Numbered from the stretch's first letter, positions 33,251 to 42,130 are shown. The stretch is DNA of 64,000 nucleotides from Nocardia mexicana NBRC 108244 (GCF_001613165.1 NZ_BDBV01000050.1:1-64000), one strand, 5' to 3'. A program made the numbers and translations. The notes: a model not told the origin generated them from the sequence alone.

Positions 33251-33288
33251 CTGACAACAGTCAGTACGGCCTCTCACAACGGCGTGAG
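33251..33288. promoter_or_regulatory. Two tandem inverted repeats before cutinase gene
   Basis: CTGAC-AACA-GTCAG (33251-33264) and CTCAC-AACGGC-GTGAG (33273-33288). They start 22 bases apart, about two helical turns, and end 12 bases before the cutinase ATG. Confidence 0.45.
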
Positions 33289-33300
33289 CAGGTGAGGAAA

Positions 33301-33954
33301 ATGAGCGACCGGAAGGTGTTGCTGTCTGGAAAGTGGCGTATCGCTTGGATATTCGCTGCATTACTACTACTGATGGGCGTGGTGTATCCCGCACCGCAGG
33401 CGAGCGCGCAATGGTGCGCGGATGTGGATCTGGTGGTGGCCAGGGGAACCGGGGAACCGGGTTACCTCGGCGCCGGACTCGGTGATCCGCTCTACGACGC
33501 GGTATGGGACCGGCTGCCGGTGAGCGTCAGCGCCTATCCCGTGAACTATCCGGCGGATCTGACCGATGTGTTCTCGGTGGGTAAGGGGAGCGCGGATCTC
33601 GTTGCGCATCTTGCCCATCAGTCCGCGGTCTGCCCCGACCAGCGGTTCATTCTGGCGGGATATTCACAGGGCGCGGCTGTCGTACACACGGCCCTGGGCA
33701 CCGGGATCACCAACGGTATTCCCGGAGCGGTCCGACTGGACGGCAATCTCGGTTCCCGGGTGTCGTCGGTACTGCTGTTCGGCGACCCGCTGCGGTTGAT
33801 CGGCTGGGTCGTGCCCGAGCCGTACCTGTGGCGGACCGCGAACTACTGCGCCGACGGTGACCCCGTCTGCGGCGGTGGGCTGAACCCGGGCGCGCACAAC
33901 GTGTACGCCGGATTCACCGGCACCGCCGCCGACTTCGCTGCCTCCCGGCTGTAG
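33301..33954 (+). CDS. Secreted cutinase-family esterase
   Basis: 217 residues. Signal peptide IFAALLLLMGVVYPAPQASA, then CADVDLVVARGTGEP (typical cutinase start), the nucleophile motif ILAGYSQGAAVVH (Ser122) and the acid/His region ANYCADGDPVCGGGLNPGAH with the paired Cys. Length and Cys pattern match mycobacterial culp proteins, which hydrolyse lipid esters at or beyond the wall. ATG 33301 follows GTGAGGAAA; the upstream in-frame sequence is not protein-like. Confidence 0.92.
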   Translation: MSDRKVLLSGKWRIAWIFAALLLLMGVVYPAPQASAQWCADVDLVVARGTGEPGYLGAGLGDPLYDAVWDRLPVSVSAYPVNYPADLTDVFSVGKGSADLVAHLAHQSAVCPDQRFILAGYSQGAAVVHTALGTGITNGIPGAVRLDGNLGSRVSSVLLFGDPLRLIGWVVPEPYLWRTANYCADGDPVCGGGLNPGAHNVYAGFTGTAADFAASRL

Positions 33955-33961
33955 GCCACGG

Positions 33962-35653
33962 TCAGCGACGTTCGATCCGGCCCGGCGGAGGCTCGACCGC
34001 ACCACGAGTCCGCAGATAGGACTCGAGGGCGTCGAGATCCGTCGGGCCGACCGCTGCCCGGGTGCCGCGGGTGAACATGCTGAATCCGTCGCCTCCGGAG
34101 GCGAGGAAATTGTTGGTCGAAACATGGTAGGCGGCAACCGGATTCAGCGGCTGCCCGCCGATCCGCACCGTATCGGTGGCGACCTTGCGGCCCGCGGGTG
34201 CGGAATCGGAGTAGGCGTAGGTGATCCCGGCGACCGAGAGCACCCCGGGCTTGTCGGCGTTGTTCCACTGCTGCTCCAGCAGTTCCAGGATTTGCTGACC
34301 GGTCAGCTGCACCGTGACGATCTGATTGCCGAACGGCTGCACGGTGTAGGCCTGCTCGTAGGTGATGGCGCCGCCGCCCAGATCGGCCCGGACGCCACCG
34401 GGATTCATGAACGCGGCGACGGCCTGATTCGGCGCCATGGCCGTCAGCATGGCGTCGGCGATGAGGTCGCCGAGCGGGGAGTCGCCGGGCGGCGCGGGTT
34501 CGCTGGGCAGCGGCGCGGTGGCGGTGCCGATGACCCGCTCGGCGCGCGGCCGGGCCTGGGCGGCAAAGAAATCGACGAGCCGCGCGGTCTCCGGATCGGG
34601 TGTGATGTCGCGGGTGACGACGCGGTTGGTGGCGGTGGCGTCGATGGTTCCGTCGTGGAAACGCAGGGCGATATCGGTGATGAGCCTGCCGTTGGAGGCG
34701 GCCTGGGTGACGACCTTGCCGCCGATGGTGCAGTTGTAGGCCTGGTGGCTGTGGCCGGTGATCAGGACGCGCACGGCCGGATCGGTGCGTTCGGCGAGGG
34801 CGGTGACGCCGGGGGTGATGTCGGCGCACCCGTTGTAGTCCAGTGGCGCGCCGTGGGTTCGCTGCGCGCCGCCGTCGTGCACCAGCGCCACAACGGCTTC
34901 CGCGCCCGCGGCCCGCAGCTGCGGAACCTGCTTGTTGACGGCGTCGATCGGATCGCCGAACGTGTACCCCCGAATCCCCTCGGGCATCACGATATTCGCG
35001 GTATCGGAGGTGACGGCGCCGACCACGCCGATCTTGTGGCCGCCCACCTCGAGCATGGTCGACGGCCGCAGGCCGGGCGGGAGCTGACCGTTGGCGTCGG
35101 TGACGTTGGCGGCCAGGTACGGGAACTTCGCCCCGGCGAAGGGTGCTCCCGGCGAACACCCGTCCCAGGCGCACCCGCCCTGCTGCAGGCGCGCCAATTC
35201 CAGTACGCCGTCGTCGAACTCGTGGTTTCCGACGGAAGAGGCCGCCGTGCCGACCGAATTGAGGAAGGCGATGGTGGGCTCGTCGTGGAACAGCGCCGAC
35301 ATCAGCGGGCTGGCGCCGACATTGTCGCCGGCGGCGAGGACGGCGCTGTCCGGATATGCCGCCTGCAGCCGGGCGAGATGTGCGGCCAGGTAGGCGGCGC
35401 CGCCCGCGGGGTAACTCGCGATATGGCCGTTGCTTCCGGCCGGCGGCTGCAGGTTGCCGTGCAGGTCGTTGAGGCCGAACAGATGCACCTCGCCCGGCTG
35501 CGCCCGCGGCAGGCTGTTCGTCGACACGAGCGGCACCGCGGAATTTCCCGAGACGGGCGGCGATGGCTTCTCGCCGGATTCACCGCACCCGGCCACTACG
35601 AGCGTCGCGAGTGCGGTCGCGAGTAACGCACCGACGCGATGACGAGCCTTCAT
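33962..35653 (-). CDS. 5'-nucleotidase/2',3'-cyclic phosphodiesterase lipoprotein (UshA-like)
   Basis: 563 residues. Lipoprotein signal peptide with lipobox LVVAGC. N-terminal metallophosphatase motifs: FGLNDLHGNLQ, LAAGDNVGASPLMS, VGNHEFDDG, ALVHDGG and ITGHSHQAYN. The C-terminal 5'-nucleotidase domain contains FMNPGGVRADL, YTVQPFGNQIVTVQLTGQQI and STNNFLASGGDGFSMF. It should release nucleosides and phosphate from extracellular nucleotides at the membrane surface. Its stop lies eight bases from the cutinase stop. Confidence 0.93.
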   Translation of the reverse strand: MKARHRVGALLATALATLVVAGCGESGEKPSPPVSGNSAVPLVSTNSLPRAQPGEVHLFGLNDLHGNLQPPAGSNGHIASYPAGGAAYLAAHLARLQAAYPDSAVLAAGDNVGASPLMSALFHDEPTIAFLNSVGTAASSVGNHEFDDGVLELARLQQGGCAWDGCSPGAPFAGAKFPYLAANVTDANGQLPPGLRPSTMLEVGGHKIGVVGAVTSDTANIVMPEGIRGYTFGDPIDAVNKQVPQLRAAGAEAVVALVHDGGAQRTHGAPLDYNGCADITPGVTALAERTDPAVRVLITGHSHQAYNCTIGGKVVTQAASNGRLITDIALRFHDGTIDATATNRVVTRDITPDPETARLVDFFAAQARPRAERVIGTATAPLPSEPAPPGDSPLGDLIADAMLTAMAPNQAVAAFMNPGGVRADLGGGAITYEQAYTVQPFGNQIVTVQLTGQQILELLEQQWNNADKPGVLSVAGITYAYSDSAPAGRKVATDTVRIGGQPLNPVAAYHVSTNNFLASGGDGFSMFTRGTRAAVGPTDLDALESYLRTRGAVEPPPGRIERR

Positions 35654-35757
35654 AGGACGACTTTGGCAGACGTCGCTGGACGATGCACGACCGGCGGGTG
35701 AATTCGCAGCTGTCGCACTCGGCCGCTAACGCCGGCGCTCGGGTGGTCGGAATCGGG

Positions 35758-36456
35758 TCAGCTACCGGGCAATTGGGATACCGTGACGAACCGATAGCCC
35801 TGTGCGCGCAACTCGCTCGCGATCCGCGGAATCGCGGCGAGCGACGCGGAGTGGTGCATCGCATGCAGCAGAATGATGGATCCGGGCCGCACCGCACCGA
35901 GCGTGTCGGCGACGATGCGGTCGGTGTCGGCGCCACCGCGCGAATCCGGCTCGACATCCCACATCACCGTGGCCCGATCGTGGTCGGCCAGATACTTCGG
36001 CAGCGCGAAGAGCTTCTTGCCGTGCGGCGGACGGAAGGTGATGGGGCCGCCGTAGCCGGTGCTCCGGATCTCGGCGTCGGTGCGTTCGACCTCCTCGCGC
36101 ACGGTGCCGGGCGTGACGAAGACCAGGCGGCGATGGGTGTAGCTGTGGTTGCCGATCTCGTGTCCCGCCGCGGCGACGGCGGCGCCGTACTCCGGCCGGG
36201 CGGCGAGCTGCTCGCCGACGAGGTAAAAGGTGGCGGGAATCCCGGCGTCGGCCAGCGCCCGGAGGATCTCCGGCGTCCGCTCGGTCGGCCCGTCGTCGAG
36301 GGTGAGCGCGACCACCTTGTCGGTGGTATCCGCTCGCTGCACCAAGCGTCCCGCCACCTGGTATGTGCGCGAATTCATCAGGAAGTACAGGCCGGTCCAC
36401 GTCGTCACCAGAATCACGAGGACCAGTGCGCCGATGATCAGGAACCTCCGCCTCAT
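35758..36456 (-). CDS. Membrane-anchored polysaccharide deacetylase (NodB family)
   Basis: 232 residues. N-terminal membrane anchor (FLIIGALVLVILVTTWTGLYF), then a NodB domain: VVALTLDDGPTERTPE (motif 1 with catalytic Asp), GNHSYTHRR (metal-binding HxxxH), FRPPHGKKLFA (motif 3) and SIILLHAMHH (motif 5). It should remove N-acetyl groups from a wall glycan such as peptidoglycan, a change that often gives lysozyme tolerance. It runs in the same direction as the 5'-nucleotidase but ~100 bases upstream, so cotranscription is possible. Confidence 0.9.
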   Translation of the reverse strand: MRRRFLIIGALVLVILVTTWTGLYFLMNSRTYQVAGRLVQRADTTDKVVALTLDDGPTERTPEILRALADAGIPATFYLVGEQLAARPEYGAAVAAAGHEIGNHSYTHRRLVFVTPGTVREEVERTDAEIRSTGYGGPITFRPPHGKKLFALPKYLADHDRATVMWDVEPDSRGGADTDRIVADTLGAVRPGSIILLHAMHHSASLAAIPRIASELRAQGYRFVTVSQLPGS

Positions 36457-36602
36457 CCGCGAAATTTAGCACCGGGGGTGGGCGGAGCTACCGGTACCGT
36501 CACGTAGCAGCGGAGGCGGGCAGCAGATTCCGGGCGACGCGAACGCTGTGTAGCTGGATCGGTGGTCGCACCCCACGGTGTGGCGCGTTCCGGTGGCCTG
36601 GC

Positions 36603-38600
36603 CTACCAGTGCAGCCCGGGAATTCGGTTCATGATCCGGGCGGCGGGGGTGGGCAGGCTCATCAGGGGCTGCACTATCGGTGCGAGGGCGAGCAGCGGAC
36701 TGCGGCCTTCGGAATGATCGGCCTCCATACCGCTTTCCGCCGCACGGGATTCGCCGAGGCGGCGGAAGCCCTGGTGCAGGATCGCCTTCTTCACCGAGGG
36801 CAGCACCGTATCCACCAGCTGCGCGAAAGTGCCGATGGGCGTGTCGATTCGGGACGGGCGCTCCTCCAGGGCGCGCACGACGATCGCGGCCGCCTGATCC
36901 GGGGTGTGCACCGGGACGGAGCGGTAGAGATCGGTCGGCGCGATCATCGGGGTGCGCACTAGCGGCATGCGCACAGACGTGAATGTTATTCCGGCATCGG
37001 CGTTCTCGACGGCCGCGATATCGCTGAAGGTGTCCAGCGCCGACTTGCTCGCCACGTAGGCGGCGAAACGCGGCACCTTGGTCTGCACGGCGATGGAGGA
37101 GATGTTCACGAAGTGCCCGAACCGCCGCTCGCGCATCGCGGGCAGCAGCGCCAGGATCAGCCGCACCGCGCCGAAGTAGTTGACCGCCATGGTGCGCTCG
37201 AAATCGTGCATTCGGTCGGTGGAGTCGAGCACCGAGCGACGGATCGAGCGGCCCGCGTTGTTGACCGCGTAGTCGACGTGGTGATGATCGGCCAGCACCT
37301 GCTTGACCAGCAGCTCGACCGCCTTCTCATCGGTGATGTCGCACGAATACGCCTGTGCCGCACCGCTTTCGGCGCGCACGGCGGCGGCCGCGGCCTCCAG
37401 CTCGTCGAGGTTGCGGGCGACCATCAGCACGGTGGCGCCGCGGCGGGCCACGGCGTGTGCGGTGGCCAGGCCGATGCCCGAGGACGCGCCGGTGATGAGC
37501 ACGATGCGGCCGCGCAGCGGATCGCCGCTCTCGCCGCGGCGGGCGCGGTCGGGATCCAGGTGCGCACTCCAGTACTCCCAGAGCTTGGTGGCATAGGAGT
37601 CGAAGGACGGCACCGGCAGACCGCGCAACCGGGAGCGGGTGGAGTCGGAGACGAATTCCGATTCGAACGACACGTGCGGCGCGACCTCGGCGGGAATTCC
37701 CACCTGCTGCAGCAACAGATTCCGGACCCGGGTGGCGCCCGGCAGATGGGCCAGCGCCTGCAGCCCGGTGCGGCTGCCCGGCACCGCGCCCAGCCCGGCC
37801 GGCGCCCCGGCGGCGCGGGCGAGGGCGGCGTAGATCTCCGCGAACGGCTGCGGATCGGGATTGACCAGGTGGAAGGTCCGCTTGGGCAGTCCGGGACGAC
37901 GGATCAGACGCACCATCGCCGCCGCGACGTAGTCGACGGGAACGATATTGGTGGCGCCCAGATCCGGCAGCGGCAGCGGCAGTTCGGACGGCAGGGCCGC
38001 CATCCGGGCGATGGCCGGGAAGAAGTAGTACGGGCCGTCGATCTTGTCCATCTCGCCGGTGCGCGAATCGCCGACGATGATCGCGGGCCGATACACCCGC
38101 CAGCGCAGTCCCTTCGCCTCCCGGACCAGCTTCTCGGCCGCGAACTTGGTGCGGTGGTAGGGAGAATTCAGGTTCTGGCCGAGGTCGAAATCGTCCTCGA
38201 AGAATTTGCCGCGGTGGTCGCCCGCGACCGCGACCGACGACACGTGGTGCAGTACGGCGCCCAGTCCGGTGGCGAGTGCGATGACACCCCGGGTGCCGGT
38301 GACGTTGGCGGCGTAGGCGGATTCCTCGTCGGCGGTCATGTCGTAGACCGCGCCCAGGTGCACCACGTGCTCCGCGGTCGGCGGATCATCCTGCAGCCCA
38401 AGGCCTTCCGCGGCCAGGTCACCGATCAGCGGGAAGACCCGGTCCTGTGCGTTCCAGCCCGCGGCGAGTTCGGCGAGCTTGGCGGCGGAGGCCTCACGCA
38501 CCAGCACATGGATCACCGCGGCCGGATCGTCGTCGAGGAGCCCCTGCACCACTCGCCGTCCCAGAAATCCCGTGCCACCCGTCACGATGTAGGAGACCAT
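36603..38600 (-). CDS. Two-domain fatty acyl-CoA reductase (AcrA1-like)
   Basis: 665 residues: an N-terminal extended-SDR/male-sterility domain (MVSYIVTGGTGFLGRRVVQG; YHRTKFAAEKLVREAKG with the YxxxK pair) fused to a C-terminal classical SDR domain (RIVLITGASSGIGLATAHAV; NISSIAV...AAYVASKSALDTF). This matches mycobacterial AcrA1/FcrA proteins, which reduce long-chain fatty acyl-CoA to aldehyde and alcohol for wax-ester-type lipids. ATG 38600 follows AGGAGGGG; the longer frame adds a non-homologous leader. Confidence 0.9.
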   Translation of the reverse strand: MVSYIVTGGTGFLGRRVVQGLLDDDPAAVIHVLVREASAAKLAELAAGWNAQDRVFPLIGDLAAEGLGLQDDPPTAEHVVHLGAVYDMTADEESAYAANVTGTRGVIALATGLGAVLHHVSSVAVAGDHRGKFFEDDFDLGQNLNSPYHRTKFAAEKLVREAKGLRWRVYRPAIIVGDSRTGEMDKIDGPYYFFPAIARMAALPSELPLPLPDLGATNIVPVDYVAAAMVRLIRRPGLPKRTFHLVNPDPQPFAEIYAALARAAGAPAGLGAVPGSRTGLQALAHLPGATRVRNLLLQQVGIPAEVAPHVSFESEFVSDSTRSRLRGLPVPSFDSYATKLWEYWSAHLDPDRARRGESGDPLRGRIVLITGASSGIGLATAHAVARRGATVLMVARNLDELEAAAAAVRAESGAAQAYSCDITDEKAVELLVKQVLADHHHVDYAVNNAGRSIRRSVLDSTDRMHDFERTMAVNYFGAVRLILALLPAMRERRFGHFVNISSIAVQTKVPRFAAYVASKSALDTFSDIAAVENADAGITFTSVRMPLVRTPMIAPTDLYRSVPVHTPDQAAAIVVRALEERPSRIDTPIGTFAQLVDTVLPSVKKAILHQGFRRLGESRAAESGMEADHSEGRSPLLALAPIVQPLMSLPTPAARIMNRIPGLHW

Positions 38601-38919
38601 CGCCCCTCCTGCTTGTCGAACCTGTTGTCGCACACCGAGTTTCATCTGAGGTGCAACACTGCTCGTCCGACATTCGTCGGTGGATGCGGACGTGGAAGAT
38701 ACGGCCCACTAACAGAAGTCGGGCCGAGGTAGGAACACCTTCGTGCCTAACTGATGGGTAACTTTAGCGGCGACAGGTATGTGCTCGCAACCGAACGGCG
38801 CCCCGCATGGTGTGTGTCGTGTCACCACGTGAGGCGCCGTTCGGTATGTGTGTCAACGGTTTTCGTGTAACCGTGAGGTGCGGCTGGTAACTGTCGGGCA
38901 AACTTCGATTCGGCGGAAA
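38601..38919. other. Intergenic region with strong hairpin (38790-38845)
   Basis: 319 bases without a supported gene. It contains a perfect 13-bp inverted repeat, ACCGAACGGCGCC (38790-38802) and GGCGCCGTTCGGT (38833-38845), 75 bases beyond the heme oxygenase stop, probably its terminator. The promoter of the acyl-CoA reductase should lie in 38601-38780 but no clear -10/-35 pair is visible. Confidence 0.55.
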
Positions 38920-39600
38920 TCAGCCCTGGCGCCGCACCGGGAATTCGGCGGCGAGGTCCGCGAACAGGGCGGTGTTGAGCGAGAACGCGCGCTGGCACTC
39001 GCCGAGTACGCGCTGCTTCTCGAGATCGTCGACGGCGAGCTGATCGAGCAGGACGCGGTATTCGCGCTTGAACGCCGCGGGGTTCGGGATCTGATCGAAG
39101 ACATAGAACCGCACCCCGTCGCCGCGCTTGGGTAGCTGCCACAGCTTCTCGGCGGTCCCGCGGATCACCTGGCCGCCGGACAGGTCGCCGAGGTAGCGGG
39201 TGTAGTGGTGCGCGACGTAGCCGCCCGGCCAGGTCCGCGCACACTCCTCGACCCGCGCGGCATAGGTGGCGGTGGACGGCAGCGGATCGAGGTCGGCGCG
39301 CCAGTCCGGGCCGCCGAGATGCGCCAGGTCGGCCTCGATATTGGCCAGCCGGGCCAGCTCCGGGCGGACGAACGGACCGGCGACCGGATCCCCCGCGAGG
39401 GTGTCCCAGTGCGCCTCGAGCGCGCGGTACACATGCCACAGCTGCCCGGTGTAGCGATAGAACGCCTCCACACCGAGGGCACCGCCGAGCATGTCGCTCA
39501 TGAACGTGGAATTCTCCGCATCCGCATGTTGCCGCTCGGTAGCGGTGCGGATCTGCGCGGAGAACGGCGCGGCCTCCGACGATGTGCTGGTGTCCGGCAT
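38920..39600 (-). CDS. Heme oxygenase (biliverdin-producing type)
   Basis: 226 residues. Proximal His in IRTATERQHADAENSTFM; distal helix VAHHYTRYLGDLSGGQVIRG with the Gly-rich GDLSGGQ of the HmuO/HO-1 fold; conserved VRFYVFDQI and KREYRVLLDQL. It cleaves heme to biliverdin, CO and iron, so it supplies iron from host or environmental heme. ATG 39600 follows GAGGAAGCAGGA; an in-frame start 11 codons upstream is less likely. An IdeR-like half site lies just upstream. Confidence 0.92.
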   Translation of the reverse strand: MPDTSTSSEAAPFSAQIRTATERQHADAENSTFMSDMLGGALGVEAFYRYTGQLWHVYRALEAHWDTLAGDPVAGPFVRPELARLANIEADLAHLGGPDWRADLDPLPSTATYAARVEECARTWPGGYVAHHYTRYLGDLSGGQVIRGTAEKLWQLPKRGDGVRFYVFDQIPNPAAFKREYRVLLDQLAVDDLEKQRVLGECQRAFSLNTALFADLAAEFPVRRQG

Positions 39601-39629
39601 GGTCCTGCTTCCTCGTCCACTCCACGAAC

Positions 39630-39648
39630 GCAACTATGGGTTACCTAA
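39630..39648 (-). promoter_or_regulatory. Weak IdeR/DtxR-like site before heme oxygenase
   Basis: The half GGTTACCTAA matches the right half of the consensus iron box at 8 of 10 positions, but the other half is poor (11 of 19 over the whole site by eye). It lies 30-48 bases before the start, where such a site is expected. Confidence 0.3.
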
Positions 39649-39857
39649 CTTCACTCCTGACGATACCGGGGAACGAGCGCCCATGAATCAAACTTTCGGA
39701 GGGTTAGGGGGTGGTCGTCGGATCCGGAGATACCGCCCGGGCCGGTCGACGGCCGGGTCCGCCCGCTGCCCGTGAGCGTGATCACTGAGTTTCCGTTGCC
39801 CTGGACCGATGCCGTGCATCGAGTGGTTCCGAGTACCGGGCGGAGCTTGGTACTCGC

Positions 39858-41000
39858 TCAAGCTCCGATCGGAGCCGTACGGTTCGGACCGGCGATCTCT
39901 TCCATGAGCATCCGCAGCGTGAGGGAATGTTTCTCCGGAGGTAGTGCATCGAGGGCGGTCCGTGCGAGCCGCACGCCTTGGTCACGGTCCCCGGCGCGGA
40001 CCAGCATCAGACCACGATGCATGGCGAGGTGCGTTGCGAAACGCGGCAGCTCCGGCGGCAGTTCGGCGCGGGCATCGTCTTGTGCCTTGACCGCGACCTT
40101 CTCGTCGCCGAGGCGAGCGGCCAGCAGTGAGAGGAAGACATTCACACGCCACCAGGGCACGGCGTAGTCCGAGGTCTGTTCTTCCGAGTACGACACGTCG
40201 AACTCACGGCGGCCGGTGTCGATCAAGTTGCGGGCCGTCGCCTGATCGCCTTGGATCGCTGCGGCGTGTGCCTTGCCCCAGAGAGCATTCAGTCTGCCGA
40301 GGCTGTGATGGTCGGATATGGCCAAGGCCTGATCGGCGAAGACATGAGCCACGGGAAGGGAGGCGCCTTCGTATCCGAGAGCGATTGCCGCCCGGCCACG
40401 TACCCAGACGCGAATCTCGGTGTCGCCAGACCGGTCGGCCGCCAGTGCTGCCATCCGGTACCACGAGATCGCCTTGTTGCCGTCGCTGCCCGGGTACGTC
40501 TTGGCGAACAGCGTCATGAGGCGGGCAGCCACAGCCCACATACGAGGAGAATCCAATTGCTGTTGCAGCACAACCAGATCGGCCGCCAATCGCTGTTGGA
40601 TCTGGCCTGCGCCCTGGCTCATGTAGTCGGTGCCGTACCTCGCGAGCATGCCCTCCCACTCCTCGAGTTGGGGGCCGCTGGAGTGCAAGCGGGTCGAAAA
40701 CCCCTGTGACAAGAGATCGGACGCCACCACCGGCGCTACAGAGGTCGCAGCCAGGTGCGACAGGAATTCGCGACGGTTCACGTCGGCCTCCAACAGTTCC
40801 GGCGGACAATCGAGGACCGTCGCGAGATGACGCAGCCAGAACGGCGACGGTTCGGTCTTGCCCGACTCCCAGTGCCGCGAGATGTATTCCCGGGTCATGT
40901 TGTAGCCCGACACCTTGGACAACTCGCCGGCCAGCTTGCCCTGGCTCCAACCTTTGGCAACGCGAAGTTGCTTGATCAATGTTCCGGTGGCCACCGACAT
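39858..41000 (-). CDS. XRE-type regulator with TPR-like C-terminal region
   Basis: 380 residues. N-terminal HTH_3 domain: IKQLRVAKGWSQGKLAGELS, then MTREYISRHWESGKTEPSPF. A short RREFLSHLAATSVAPVVAS segment follows, a feature common in actinobacterial regulators of this type. About 250 residues of Ala-rich helical hairpins then resemble TPR units. Such proteins often control, and are genetically paired with, small neighbouring genes. ATG 41000 is used; its start lies inside the first of three composite TGCCAC repeats, which suggests self-binding. Confidence 0.8.
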   Translation of the reverse strand: MSVATGTLIKQLRVAKGWSQGKLAGELSKVSGYNMTREYISRHWESGKTEPSPFWLRHLATVLDCPPELLEADVNRREFLSHLAATSVAPVVASDLLSQGFSTRLHSSGPQLEEWEGMLARYGTDYMSQGAGQIQQRLAADLVVLQQQLDSPRMWAVAARLMTLFAKTYPGSDGNKAISWYRMAALAADRSGDTEIRVWVRGRAAIALGYEGASLPVAHVFADQALAISDHHSLGRLNALWGKAHAAAIQGDQATARNLIDTGRREFDVSYSEEQTSDYAVPWWRVNVFLSLLAARLGDEKVAVKAQDDARAELPPELPRFATHLAMHRGLMLVRAGDRDQGVRLARTALDALPPEKHSLTLRMLMEEIAGPNRTAPIGA

Positions 41001-41132
41001 GCCACCAAGCCTGCCACCCTCCGGGCCTGCAGCGAAGCTCTTGCGCACCCCATGCCACCCCCGATGCCACTGGCAGCCGGCCGCTCTCACCGTCGTGGAC
41101 GAACCAGCGTCGCAATGCCACCCTCTTGCCAC
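41000..41132. repeat. Three composite TGCCAC direct-repeat sites
   Basis: TGCCAC-N6-TGCCAC at 41000-41017, TGCCAC-N6-TGCCAC at 41053-41070 and TGCCAC-N5-TGCCAC at 41116-41132. They occupy the start codon and upstream region of the XRE gene and the divergent promoter region. Candidate binding sites for the XRE protein. Confidence 0.55.
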
Positions 41133-41265
41133 TCCTGACGGCACCTGCCTGCCCGGGAGGCTCGAAGCAGGCCCCGCCGCCGGGTCGTAGCTGACGAACT
41201 CTCCAGATCCGGCTCCCCGGCGGTGGGCGCCCTACCACCAAACGGCAGACGGAGGGACTGGGGCA

Positions 41266-41577
41266 ATGAGGGCGCATCCGACAGCTTTCGCTTGGGTGGA
41301 TCCGGACGTCAGCCGGTGGTTGGAATGGGAGAACGCCGGAATTCGCAGGCTCGCACGCCAACTCGGGTATGCCTTGTATTGGCCCGGCCCGTCGGTGCTT
41401 CCGTTGGTCGACCAGGTGCGTGCCGCCGACGTCGATGCGGTGGTTACCCCGTCGCCGAAGCACTTGGACGTGATTCAGCTGCACGCACTGATGTGCCTCG
41501 TGGATGTCGAAACTGCGGTGCCGCGAATGAGTTTCGCGCGGTGGGCGATGGTTGCCTGTCAGGTGGGGCGGGAATGA
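41266..41577 (+). CDS. Small cytoplasmic protein of unknown function, possible resolvase-like fold
   Basis: 103 residues, divergent from the XRE regulator, with GGAGGG nine bases before ATG 41266. The pattern ARQLGYALYWPGPSVLPLVD, QVRAADVDAVVTPSPKHLDV, IQLHALMCLVDVETAVPRMS FARW is reminiscent of the helix-strand order of serine recombinase N-domains but lacks the catalytic Ser/Arg set. That similarity is by eye and weak. Its TGA overlaps the start of the next gene (ATGA), so the two are translationally coupled. Confidence 0.65.
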   Translation: MRAHPTAFAWVDPDVSRWLEWENAGIRRLARQLGYALYWPGPSVLPLVDQVRAADVDAVVTPSPKHLDVIQLHALMCLVDVETAVPRMSFARWAMVACQVGRE

Positions 41578-41873
41578 GTATCGCGGCGTGGGTGTCGTTC
41601 GTTGCTCTCGTGGCGGTTGCTTGCGCATTCATCTGCGTGTTGGTGCGTGCCGAGCTGGGCAACAGTGCAGATGATGAGAAGTCCAGCGAGACAATCGAAT
41701 TCGGGCCGTACTCCCACGCTGCGCCGGGGCGGCCGTTCACTGTGGCGCAGGCGCACGAGGTGATGCAGCTGCATCGGGGGTGTTGTCGGAGGGATTGCCC
41801 GCGTAAGTGGGCGGCGTATCGGGTGTTGCGGGATGCGGGGCGGTTGCGGCCGGATTCCGGGCGCGGTTGCTGA
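41574..41873 (+). CDS. Small membrane-anchored Cys motif protein of unknown function
   Basis: 99 residues. One N-terminal membrane helix (AWVSFVALVAVACAFICVLV), a charged linker and a C-terminal motif QLHRGCCRRDCPRKWAAYRV then LRDAGRLRPD. The H-x3-C-x3-C-PRK-x-A pattern could bind a metal. I have no functional assignment. Coupled by ATGA to the preceding gene. Confidence 0.62.
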   Translation: MSIAAWVSFVALVAVACAFICVLVRAELGNSADDEKSSETIEFGPYSHAAPGRPFTVAQAHEVMQLHRGCCRRDCPRKWAAYRVLRDAGRLRPDSGRGC

Positions 41874-41946
41874 GAGGTGCTGTGGCGCTGAGAAGTACCC
41901 GCCGGAACTGGTGTTGCGGGAATCCCGGCCTTCGTACACTTTGTCG

Positions 41947-42126
41947 GTGGGCAAGAACGACTGGTGGCGCGATCACTGGCGTGAGCTGTGGGAGGCCGAC
42001 TACCGAGTTCGAACGGGAGGGCAGTCGCCGCGTCCGCCACCGTGGCGGCGGTGGGAGATCGTCCTGTACGCAAGCCTGCTGATGCTCGCCGTCGTCGCGA
42101 TTGTCGCGGCGCTGTGGTTGTCCTGA
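41947..42126 (+). CDS. Small C-terminally anchored membrane protein
   Basis: 59 residues from GTG 41947: VGKNDWWRDHWRELWEADYR, a Pro/Arg linker (QSPRPPPWRRWE), then one membrane helix (IVLYASLLMLAVVAIVAALWL) at the very end. Starts at 41911 (GTG) and 41833 (ATG, overlapping the previous gene) are possible; none has a good ribosome site. The Trp-rich head and tail-anchor layout are coherent enough to call a gene. Confidence 0.45.
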   Translation: MGKNDWWRDHWRELWEADYRVRTGGQSPRPPPWRRWEIVLYASLLMLAVVAIVAALWLS

Positions 42127-42130
42127 CGCG

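Noticed and set aside
38616..38629. TCGAACCTGTTGTC, near match to the KstR motif before the acyl-CoA reductase
   Set aside because: The last fixed base is wrong and the site lies only 16 bases before the start, so it is weaker than the site at 32103.
38743..38766. CCTAACTGATGGGTAACTTTAG, reminiscent of an iron box
   Set aside because: Only a TTAGG half is recognisable on the reverse strand; the dyad does not match the IdeR consensus.
39736..39757. GC hairpin CCCGG(G)CC / GGCCGGG between heme oxygenase and the XRE gene
   Set aside because: It has a bulge, and GC-rich pairings this short occur often by chance here; no position argument for a terminator.
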